Positions 9,078 through 16,262 of a DNA stretch of 64,000 nt are shown piece by piece. Both the position numbers and the translations under genes were made by a program. Each line of letters opens with the position of its first letter. Position 1 is the stretch's first letter. The DNA lies in the NCBI RefSeq assembly GCF_023330685.1, contig NZ_CP097128.1, forward strand, positions 1,612,001 to 1,676,000, written 5' to 3'. Source of the DNA: Conexibacter sp. DBS9H8. Its GTDB lineage: Bacteria > Actinomycetota > Thermoleophilia > Solirubrobacterales > Solirubrobacteraceae. The notes beneath the pieces were generated by a model. That model saw only the letters and a list, made by a program, of their open reading frames with translations. It was not told where the DNA came from and searched no databases.

Positions 9078-10098
9078 AACTTTTGAGCCCGTCCCGGAGA
9101 CGCCGTGCCGTGATCTGCTTGCAGGAGCGGCTGGGGTTCTCTGAGCGTCGGGCATGCCGACTGGCGGGCCAGCACCGCTCCACCCAACGCCACCCCGTGA
9201 CCGTCGCCGATGACGACGCGGTGCTGGGGGCGCAGCTGCGTCAGTTCTCGCGTGAGCGGCCACGCTGGGGCTATCGCCAAGCCCATCAGCGGCTGCTCGA
9301 TGACGGCTGGAGCATCAACCGCAAACGCACCCAGCGGCTCTGGCGCGAGGAGGGGCTGCGAGTGCCGCCCAAGCGTCGCAAACGCCAGCGCCGCGGGGAC
9401 TCCACCGTCCCCGGGGACCGCCTCCGGGCAGAGCGGCCCGATCACGTCTGGGCCTTTGATTTTCAGTGGGATGTGACCGAGGACGGCCGTGCGGTCAAGC
9501 TGCTCAACATCGTCGACGAGTTCACGAGAGAAGCGTTGGCGATGGAGGCTGAGCGCAGCATCGACGCTGACAAGGTCGTCGACATCCTCGACCGGATCAT
9601 CTCAGAGCTGGGCCGTCGGCCAGAGCTGCTGCGTTGTGACAACGGGCCGGAGATGACCTCCCACGCGCTGGGTGACTGGTGCAGGTTCAGCCGGACCGGG
9701 ACGGCGTTTATTGAGCCCGGCAGCCCATGGGAGAACCCGTTTGTCGAAAGCTTCAACAGCCGCGTCCGGGACGAGCTGCTGGCGCTGGAGAGCTTCTCCT
9801 GTCTCACTGAGGCCAGGTCATGGTCGAGGACTTCCGCATCGACGACAACGCCAACCGGCCTCACCGGGCGCACAGAATGATGACCCCGACCGCGTTCGCT
9901 GAGGCCTGGCGGACCGCCCAACAAGCCGCGCCCGCCGGCGACGAACTACAGCCGGCCTCCGGCCGTCTTGCGTCTCTGAGCGAAGGTCGGGCTCGGATTC
10001 GAAGATTTCCGGCCCGAATAGACGGGTCTCTACAGCGCCCTCCGGACGGAGTGGGCAAAACCGTGTGCCCACGCTTTTTCAGCTTTTGGCGAGGGTAA
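9077..10098 (+). pseudogene. IS3-family OrfB transposase with C-terminal frameshift
   Basis: The frame starts in KLLSPSRRRRAV and continues with the OrfB HTH_21 region (FSERRACRLAGQHRSTQRHP). The rve catalytic core has Asp in HVWAFDFQWD, Asp in LLRCDNGPEM and Glu in NPFVESFNSRVRDEL. Near 9818 the coding frame changes: one frame reads CLTEARSWS and stops at 9880, while the adjacent one carries the true tail MVEDFRIDDNANRPH and MTPTAFAEAW to 10098. With OrfA also damaged and IS110 inserted upstream, the element is dead. Confidence 0.8.
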
Positions 10099-10257
10099 CC
10101 CCAGTGTTTACGGGCGCTTTGGCCCGAAAATGGCCTCTGAAGGCCCACTAACGGCGGAACGCCGGTTACTCACGCGGCGACTTGCCAACGAATGAGGCGG
10201 GGTCTATGCTCTTCAAGCACTTCTTCGGGCAACAACATCAGGGAGCGATTCGAACAA

Positions 10258-10443
10258 ATGAGCTTGGCAATCACAGAAGACCTGCGGTCAGCAGTTCTCG
10301 AGGAGTCGGGCGTTGAAATTCCCGCGGGCCTGTCGGTCGACCAGTTCGAGAACTGGCTTTCAGAGGCAGACGCCGCTACGCCGGGTCTCGCAGACGCCAT
10401 CAGCCGCAAGATGAACGACGTCGTTGCGTTCTTTAGTACCTAG
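10258..10443 (+). CDS. Small acidic protein, 61 residues, unknown
   Basis: ATG 10258 lies 13 nt after AGGGAGCG. The product begins MSLAITEDLRSAVLEESG and ends in KMNDVVAFFST. It is acidic, has no signal peptide, no Cys and no membrane segment, and is predicted by eye to be mostly helical. It is followed by a strong terminator (10475-10516), so it looks like a complete transcription unit. The next gene encodes a papain-fold protein, so a peptide substrate or partner role is possible but unproven. I do not recognise the family. Confidence 0.6.
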   Translation: MSLAITEDLRSAVLEESGVEIPAGLSVDQFENWLSEADAATPGLADAISRKMNDVVAFFST

Positions 10444-10474
10444 CTCGCAGCGCAAACAGACCTGTAGTGTCATG

Positions 10475-10516
10475 CGGCCCTGCACTCTCCGAAGCTCGGG
10501 GTGGCAGGGCCGTTTT
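10475..10516 (+). terminator. Rho-independent terminator
   Basis: A 9-bp perfect stem, CGGCCCTGC (10475-10483) with GCAGGGCCG (10504-10512), is followed by TTTT (10513-10516). It ends the small-protein transcript. Confidence 0.85.
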
Positions 10517-10557
10517 AGTGAGCATCCGGCCCGACCACAGTGCCTACACGATCGGTG

Positions 10558-11535
10558 ATGACTCATAAATCCTGGGAGCCCTCCGCGCTCGACTCGTTCG
10601 AGGGCCTTGATGGCTCTTTCCTAGAATGCTGGACGCGCGCAGTCAGAGATGTTCTCTATCAAGCGGGATTTGGCGAGGCCCTGTTTGCCGTCCTGCAGCC
10701 TCTCGACTTTCGCATCTCGCTCGACCGCCGCGGGGTTGTAGAATGGCTACGAGGTGCCGGGGATCTTCGGTCAGGCCATTGCCACCTCGGTGTCGATGCG
10801 ACATGGCGGGCCTTTAACGATGGCCATCAGGCCCTCGACCTCTGCCGCGCGATGTTGGAAGATGGGCGCGCCGTACCCCTTATTCCAGACATCAACCGGC
10901 TCCCCGAGTCATTCTGGTTCGGTCAAAACGACACCCGCAGACACGCTCTCGTCCTGACTGCCCTCGACGGCTCGGAGGCGATTGTGTCGGACCGCCGCGT
11001 CCTTCCAACCGGTCTCAGCCGGGTGCGTCTGGATGGACTTCAGGAGGCGCTCAATGATTGTTACGTGTGCGACTGGCAGGTCGGAGTTCCGAATTCACCA
11101 CCGGGCCGCGAGCTTGACGGAATCCTTAAGGCGAGCGTGGCCAACTTGCACCAGGACGAGTGGCTGTCGGGCGTGCAAGGAATTTTGGCTCTACCGGATC
11201 TCATTGCGGGCCTGATGGACCGATCCGTCCGCATCCGAGAGCTCGTCTTTCAACGTCGGCTGGCGACGTCGTTGTTGACGGTTGAGGGATCCCGACGTCA
11301 TCTCCATCTCGTACTCGGCTCGGGACATCCCCCGACGACTCGACGATGCGTGGCTGAGTTCCACTTGCAGACATCCTGGAAGGCCTGGGAAGCCCTCCGG
11401 AGAGTCCTATACCTCATGGGATGGAGTTCAGACGCGCAGGTTCCGGATGCGCTGGAAGCAAGGGTTCGCGAGGTGCATCAAGCCGAACTTCGGGTTCGCG
11501 ACGCACTTGGCGAATTGTCGTCCTGGGGTTACTAA
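10558..11535 (+). CDS. Papain-fold (C39/BtrH-like) protein, possible peptidase or acyltransferase
   Basis: Residues are numbered from ATG 10558. A Cys at 24 (FLECWTRAVRDVL) starts a helix, a His at 129 lies in RRHALVLTALDG, and an Asp at 145 lies in AIVSDRR. This spacing and the surrounding strands resemble C39-like cysteine peptidases and the BtrH N-terminal family, which act on peptides or transfer acyl groups in natural-product pathways. The C-terminal half (about residues 170-325) is not recognised. GTG codons at 10540 and 10555 are alternative starts; none has a clear ribosome site. It follows the 61-residue protein gene but is separated from it by a terminator. Assignment rests on triad spacing and is tentative. 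Confidence 0.55.
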   Translation: MTHKSWEPSALDSFEGLDGSFLECWTRAVRDVLYQAGFGEALFAVLQPLDFRISLDRRGVVEWLRGAGDLRSGHCHLGVDATWRAFNDGHQALDLCRAMLEDGRAVPLIPDINRLPESFWFGQNDTRRHALVLTALDGSEAIVSDRRVLPTGLSRVRLDGLQEALNDCYVCDWQVGVPNSPPGRELDGILKASVANLHQDEWLSGVQGILALPDLIAGLMDRSVRIRELVFQRRLATSLLTVEGSRRHLHLVLGSGHPPTTRRCVAEFHLQTSWKAWEALRRVLYLMGWSSDAQVPDALEARVREVHQAELRVRDALGELSSWGY

Positions 11536-11585
11536 ACCTAAATCCACCGATCGGCTGCGGGGGTGACGTCCGGGGCTGAGGTTTA

Positions 11586-12236
11586 AATGACGAATCGGTG
11601 AGCTGTGACATGGCCGGCTGGATCAGCTCCGCGGTCGCTGAACGGGTCCCGTGGGCGCAGCGGTGCGTGGACCCGTTCCACGTGATACAGCTCGCTACCG
11701 ACGCGTTGGATGAGGTCCGCCGCGAGCTCTGGCGCGACGCGCGACGCGAGAAGAACCTGACCCTGGCCAAGGATCTCAAGGGCGCCCGATTCTGTGTCTG
11801 GAAGAACCCTGAGCACCTCACCGACCGCCAAGTCGCCAAGCTGTCTGAGATCCAGAAGCTCAACGGGCCGCTCTACCGCGCCTATCTGCTCAAGGAACAG
11901 TTGCGCCAGATCTATCAGGCCGCCACGCCTGCGGAGGCCGAGCAGCTGCTGGACGGCTGGCTGTCCTGGGCGCGGCGATGTCGACTGCCAGCGTTCTGCA
12001 AGCTCGCGCGAACGATCAAAGCCCAGCGGCAGGGGATTCTCGCCGCGGTCCGTCTCGGACTGTCCAACGCCCGGGTTGAGCAGATCAACACCCAGATCCG
12101 GCTGATCACCCGGCGCGCGTTCGGGTTCCATTCCGCTCACGCGCTGATCGCACTGGCGATGCTCACGCTCTCAGGGCTCTGTCCGTCACTGCCAGCGCGG
12201 GTGAACTGACCCACGAAAACGTCACAAGACCCCGAA
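11586..12236 (+). mobile_element. ISL3 partial copy (3' half)
   Basis: From about 11589 the sequence is nearly identical to the 3' half and right end of the intact ISL3 at 2174-3564, in the opposite orientation. It includes the terminal repeat CCCACGAAAACGTCACAAG (12211-12229). The 5' half of the transposase is missing. Together the two copies form a long inverted repeat. Confidence 0.85.
11589..12209 (+). pseudogene. ISL3 transposase C-terminal half
   Basis: The frame carries SCDMAGWISSAVAERVPWA through the last catalytic region NARVEQINTQI to the normal stop at 12207-12209. It lacks the zinc ribbon, HTH and first catalytic Asp. It matches the 2196-3449 product with one substitution noted, so the truncation is recent or the copies are kept alike by gene conversion. 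Confidence 0.85.
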
Positions 12237-12250
12237 AGGGGGAGACTCTG

Positions 12251-12373
12251 GTAGATCCGCTTATCCCTCCGGGCTCGGACTTGGCGTTTGAGGCGTTTCC
12301 GGACTTCTTTGCCGCCAGGTCGGCTCAGCTCCGAGCGATGCTCGAGGCGCTGGTAGGAGGCGCCCGCTCCTAA
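12251..12373 (+). pseudogene. Unidentified C-terminal coding fragment
   Basis: Right after the ISL3 end, a frame reads LVDPLIPPGSDLAFEAFPDF and then FAARSAQLRAMLEAL to a TAA at 12371-12373. The composition is protein-like, and the pattern resembles the tails of DUF262/GmrSD-type proteins, but it is too short to assign. It may be the 3' end of a gene removed by the ISL3 insertion or a deletion. Confidence 0.3.
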
Positions 12374-12609
12374 GGAGTCGGCCTAGGTCGGAGGCGGATT
12401 GAAGGGTGCTGACGGCTGTTTGCAGGTCGGTGCTCGGCTCAGAGGCCTGGTGGATGCCGCGCCGTGAAGCCTGCTGGCCCGGTGCCAACCGGGCTCCAGC
12501 GCGGCCCAGTCGTCGGCGGGTTCGGTGGCTTCCCTTCGCCGGCAGCCGTGTCAAGGTAGATCCCGGCGACGGAGCCTGTCAAGCTCGGTGAGACACTTTG
12601 TTCGTGAAT

Positions 12610-13620
12610 TTACTGAGCGGCCTTCTCGGGCTCGGGGGGCTTGTTGATCCACGCTGCGGCGGGCAGCGCGGGCGGTGTGGGTGCCGCGTTCACGAACCGT
12701 TCGGGATGGGTCGCATAGGCGGCGTCGAGAACGTCGCCGCGGAGATGGTGTAGCTCAGCGGCGGTGCCGTGATGGACCGCGGCGGGGGTCATCAGTCCGA
12801 TCCCGGAATGGCGGTGCTCATGGTTGTAGTGGGCGACGAAGTCGCGGCAGTGCCGACGGGCGTGCTCGATCGAGTCGAACCGGGCGGGGAACCCGGGCCG
12901 GTACTTCAGCGTCTTGAACCCGGCCTCTGAGTACGGGTTGTCTGAGCTGGTGTAGGGCCGGCTGTGGGTCTTGGTCACCCCGAGATCGGCGAGGAGGTGC
13001 GCGACCGGCTTGGACCGCATCGCTGACCCCCGGTCGGCGTGCAGGGTCAGAACGTGGGGTGCGATGTTCTGCTGGTCGACGGCTTGGTCGATCAGGGCCG
13101 CCGCGATGGCGGCGTTCTCGCGGTATTCCACGGTCCAGCCGACCACATAGCGCGAGAACACGTCGAGGATCACGTACAGGTAGAAGTACGTCCACTTCGC
13201 CGGGCCCTTCAGCTTTGAAATGTCCCAGCTCCAAAGCTCATTCGGTGCTTGGGCCAGCAGCTCAGGCCGCGCGGCCGGCGGATGGGTGAGCTGGTTACGC
13301 CGGTCACGCACGGTGCCGTGCTGGGCGCGCAGGAGCCGGTACATCGTGCTGGGAGAGCAGAGGTAGCGGCCTTCGTCGAGCAACGTCGCCCAGCACACCT
13401 CCGGGCTCATGTCCACGAACCGCTCTGAATGCAGAACGTCCAGCACTTCCCGGCGTTCGGCGGCTGACAGCGCCCGCTCCGGTGCGGGCCGCGGCCGCGA
13501 CGGCCGGGGCGCCGGAGGTCGACGGCGACGGTAGATGCTGGCTGCCGAGGCACCAAGCGCCCGGCACGCCGGCCGGGTCCCGATGATCGGGGTGAGCTCC
13601 TCGACCATGTTCGCGATCAT
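12610..13620 (-). CDS. IS3-family transposase OrfB
   Basis: This 336-residue integrase-type transposase has an N-terminal HTH_21-like region (CRALGASAASIYRRRR) and an rve core: Asp in ELWSWDISKLKG, Asp in LTLHADRGSAM and Glu in NPYSEAGFKTLKYR. The C-terminal HYNHEHRHSGIGLMTPAAVH block is typical. It overlaps OrfA by ATGA at 13617-13620, so it may be made by translational coupling or frameshifting. Confidence 0.92.
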   Translation of the reverse strand: MIANMVEELTPIIGTRPACRALGASAASIYRRRRPPAPRPSRPRPAPERALSAAERREVLDVLHSERFVDMSPEVCWATLLDEGRYLCSPSTMYRLLRAQHGTVRDRRNQLTHPPAARPELLAQAPNELWSWDISKLKGPAKWTYFYLYVILDVFSRYVVGWTVEYRENAAIAAALIDQAVDQQNIAPHVLTLHADRGSAMRSKPVAHLLADLGVTKTHSRPYTSSDNPYSEAGFKTLKYRPGFPARFDSIEHARRHCRDFVAHYNHEHRHSGIGLMTPAAVHHGTAAELHHLRGDVLDAAYATHPERFVNAAPTPPALPAAAWINKPPEPEKAAQ

Positions 13621-14132
13621 CTCTCGGTACTTCTCGCGCTGTCGGTCCCGAGCATCTCTTCCAACAGCGCGGAGACTTTTCCCTGGACCTCGATCACCTT
13701 CCGAGCCTTGCCCAGCTCCGCCTCGGCGTGCTCGGCGCGACGCTTCAGCGCAGTGATCTCTCGATCGCGCTTGTCCACGGCCTTGCGGCCCCTGCTCTCA
13801 GACAGCCCTGCCAGAGCGCCGGCATCGCGCTGCTTACGCCACTCGGTCAACAACGACGAGTACAGCCCTTCGCGGCGCAGCAGCTCACCGACCTGACCAC
13901 GACCGGTCGCGGCGTCGGCCTCAGCCAGGATCCGGGCCTTGTACTCAGCGGTGAACGTGCGACGTTTCGCGACCTTGACCAGCTCTGGGTCCGGGACCTT
14001 GGCGGCCCTGTCAACGGTGCGCCCGCCGCCCGCCAAGCCCAGTCCGGCTACGCCGTCCTGGACTTCGCGGGCGGCGGTGATTTCGAGGTCGGAGGCGACC
14101 CCGTTGGTGATGTTCTCCGGCATGTCCTGCAT
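13617..14132 (-). CDS. IS3-family transposase OrfA
   Basis: This 171-residue protein has an HTH_Tnp_1 region (RRTFTAEYKARILAEADA ... LLRREGLYSSLLTEWRKQ) and a C-terminal coiled coil (REITALKRRAEHAEAELGKA). It supplies DNA binding for the OrfAB transposase and is directly upstream of OrfB. Confidence 0.9.
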   Translation of the reverse strand: MQDMPENITNGVASDLEITAAREVQDGVAGLGLAGGGRTVDRAAKVPDPELVKVAKRRTFTAEYKARILAEADAATGRGQVGELLRREGLYSSLLTEWRKQRDAGALAGLSESRGRKAVDKRDREITALKRRAEHAEAELGKARKVIEVQGKVSALLEEMLGTDSARSTER

Positions 14133-15295
14133 GCTCCGTTCTCGCCCTCAAGGTTCATTGATTCCTTGATGCTGAGCGTCTCACCGGACGTTGACAGAGA
14201 GGGCGACCTCGATGTAGGCGTGTCCGGCGTTGGCGTAGATGGTGACCCAGCGCCCCGGTCCGGGTCGGCCCACATTTTCGAGTTCGGTGGAATCCCAGAC
14301 GCTTCCGCCAAGCAAGGAATCACCGTAACCGCCTCCCCAAAGGACGTAGCTCGTAGCGGATGAGCAGTCGTAGCCCGGCCCGCCGCCGTTCTCTTGACTG
14401 CCGGGCCACGCAGCCGGGTTCGGGTCTGTCTGACTCATGGTCTGGGCGGGATCACCATGGCCGCCGCCCCAGCTGTAGGGGAAGCGGATGAGCCGGTTGC
14501 CGGCGGCGATCATCTCCTGAACCACAGCTGGCGCGTTGGCTGGGACTTCGGCTTCTCCGTCCGGCAGAATCTTCGCTTGATCACCGGGAATGATCAGGGT
14601 GCTGTTGTTGTCCGACGTCTCACAGGCTGAGACGGCTGAAACGCCATTGCTGGCATAGGACGTGGCGTCTGCGATGACGCGGTGGGCGTAGGCGACCGCA
14701 GCAGGACCCGTGCCGTTGTAGGCGGTGACGGCTGGGAGGTAGGCGCTGATCGACTGATTTGCTGGCGCGCCCTTGTCCTTGATCAGCACCAGTGCTGCGA
14801 GCTCGATGCTGGTGGTCGGGTCATGGGGTCCGAGCGACGGGTCGGGCAGGTTTCCACGTAGCTGGTCGTAGGCGTCGCCGGACGCGCCGCCGACTCCGAT
14901 CTGCATGAGCCCGGACGCGCTCGCCGAGTTGGCGGTGCCCGGACCTTGAGAACCCGGCTGAATGGTGCAGGCGGGGGATGGGTTTTGGCCCTGGTCGCAT
15001 TCCTCTTGGCCGATCCCCGCGAGCACCTCCCACGGGATCCCGTATCGGGCGCCGACCTGCTCGTAGATCGACAGCAGGTCGGCTGGGATCGCGGAGGCTG
15101 CCGCAGAAGACGGGGCCGCGGCCGATGAGGAGCAGTTACCGACGGCTGCCAGCGCAGCGACGACCGCGGTTGCGGTACCGCCGCAGAACACGCCGATGAC
15201 GGGCGCTCCGAAGAACAGCACCCACCGCTTCATGAAATCTGTCCGCGGCGGAGAAGGGGTGAAAGACCTCTTGGTAAAAACATAGAACGCAAGGT

Positions 15296-15325
15296 TTGCA
15301 TGTTTTGCAAAACAGGTGTTAGCAT
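15296..15325 (+). promoter_or_regulatory. Promoter and palindromic operator of the transfer operon
   Basis: In the divergent region between 15233 and 15364, TTGCAT (15296-15301) and TAGCAT (15320-15325) form a sigma-70-like promoter with an 18-bp spacer. TGTTTTGCAAAACA, a perfect 14-bp palindrome, fills 15301-15314 inside the spacer. A repressor bound there would block this promoter and could also affect the leftward gene. The regulator is not identified. Confidence 0.5.
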
Positions 15326-15363
15326 CGCTTTTCCGAAACGGCAGTGCGATCGAAGGAGGAGCT

Positions 15364-15654
15364 GTGCAGTCCCTGTTCTTGGCGGCGGCCGGATACACGT
15401 TCAAGGTCGCCCCTGATCCCAACGTCCCTGGGGCGGCCGGGATCCAGCACGCGATCAACGGCTTCGCGGTCTATGCGCTGATGGCCGCAGCCGCTGGTTT
15501 CTTATTGGGTGCGGCGACGTGGGCGATCGGCGGTCGGATCGGTAACGAGCACACAGCGGTGGGGGGGAAGATCGGAATGGTCACGTCGCTGGCCGTCGCG
15601 TTCCTGGTCGGGGCAGCGGCGACGCTGCTGAACTTCGCCTTCAACCTCGGCTGA
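15364..15654 (+). CDS. DUF6112-like small membrane protein, conjugation
   Basis: The GTG at 15364 follows AAGGAGGAG by a few bases, a much better start than the upstream codon at 15316. The 96-residue product (MQSLFLAAAGYTFKVAPDPN) has two hydrophobic segments, FAVYALMAAAAGFLLGAATW and GMVTSLAVAFLVGAAATLL, separated by a short charged loop. Size and topology match the DUF6112-type proteins at the head of actinobacterial transfer operons, which resemble VirB2-like pilins. It is the first gene of a plus-strand operon reaching to the integrase. Confidence 0.75.
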   Translation: MQSLFLAAAGYTFKVAPDPNVPGAAGIQHAINGFAVYALMAAAAGFLLGAATWAIGGRIGNEHTAVGGKIGMVTSLAVAFLVGAAATLLNFAFNLG

Positions 15655-16262
15655 TGCTGGCCGAGCGCACGCTCAGCTCGCGGCTTGTGCTGGTGGCCGT
15701 CGCGCTGGCTCTGTTCTGCCTCGGCTTCGCAGCCTCGCGAGCGACGGTCACACGGGAGGCTCGGCCGGTCATGTCCGGACCGACGCGGGTGGTCGACGGC
15801 GTGACGGTTGGGTTCGCCGACAGCGAGCCCGGCGCAGAGGCGGCCGCGGCGCACGACCTCCTCGAGTTGGAGCGGGCGATGGATTCACTCAGCATCGAGC
15901 GGACGTCGTCTGTCGCCCGGCTTGTCGGCACCCCGGCGGAGGCGGCCGCGATGGACGGTCACGCGGCGTCGGTGATCGCGATCGAACGCGCATCTGGCGT
16001 GCCGCTCCGGCGGGTCGCCATCGCCACGGACCCCGTCAGCTACTCCCCGAGCGCTGCCGACGTGACCGTGCTGGAGGAGTGGATCTACGCGACCGCGGCT
16101 CGTGAGGCGGTGTGGGCGATCGAGCGGGTCTCGCTTGTGTGGCGCGACGGAGGCTGGAAAGTGAGCGCAATCGCCGGCGCTGCATCCTCAGGAGACGAGT
16201 CGCTGTCGCAGCTGCGCAGCCAGTTGGAGTTTCCAGGAGTCGGTGATGCGACGGTCCGCTAG
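15654..16262 (+). CDS. VirB8-like conjugation protein
   Basis: This 202-residue protein has a single N-terminal membrane anchor (VLVAVALALFCLGFAA) and an extracellular part. The C-terminal region has an NTF2-like pattern (WAIERVSLVWRDGGWKVSAI) seen in VirB8/TcpC-type channel proteins. The start overlaps the previous stop (TGATG). Assignment is from topology, the C-terminal motif and the operon position rather than from a specific signature. Confidence 0.6.
   Translation: MLAERTLSSRLVLVAVALALFCLGFAASRATVTREARPVMSGPTRVVDGVTVGFADSEPGAEAAAAHDLLELERAMDSLSIERTSSVARLVGTPAEAAAMDGHAASVIAIERASGVPLRRVAIATDPVSYSPSAADVTVLEEWIYATAAREAVWAIERVSLVWRDGGWKVSAIAGAASSGDESLSQLRSQLEFPGVGDATVR

Larger units (their letters stand above)
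7066..10159. repeat. 17-bp inverted repeat bounding the IS3/IS110 block
   Basis: TTCCGCAGTTAGTGGGC at 7066-7082 and its inverse at 10143-10159 (GCCCACTAACGGCGGAA) match at 16 of 17 positions. They enclose the IS3 with its internal IS110 plus extra flanking sequence. They may be the ends of a larger or older transposon; the left copy overlaps the end of the IS21 istA fragment. Confidence 0.5.
12571..14201 (-). mobile_element. IS3-family insertion sequence in the cell-wall hydrolase gene
   Basis: The inverted ends are TGTCAAGCTCGGTGAGAC (12577-12594) and the inverse of TGTCAACGTCCGGTGAGAC near 14178-14196. GGCGAC occurs just outside on both sides (12565-12570 and 14202-14207). It is also the sequence needed to rejoin the interrupted gene in frame, so it is the target duplication or contains it. 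OrfA and OrfB are intact and overlap by 4 bp. Confidence 0.85.
12439..15233 (-). pseudogene. Conjugation-associated lytic transglycosylase/NlpC-P60 protein, split by IS3
   Basis: The start is ATG 15233 (MKRWVLFFGAPVIGVFCGG), although the frame is open to 15458. A membrane or signal segment at residues 4-30 is followed by a lysozyme-like transglycosylase domain (YGIPWEVLAGIGQEECDQG ... SASGLMQIG) and an NlpC/P60 endopeptidase domain (YDCSSATSYVLWGG, with the His in AGHAYIEVA). Such proteins open peptidoglycan for transfer machines. The frame enters the IS3 after IEVA. The missing tail lies beyond the IS at 12439-12570 in frame: GIYLDTAAGEGKPPN then GPRWSPVGTGPAGFTARH and a TGA. Joining the two restores a normal protein. 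The gene is divergent from the transfer operon starting at 15364. Confidence 0.85.
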
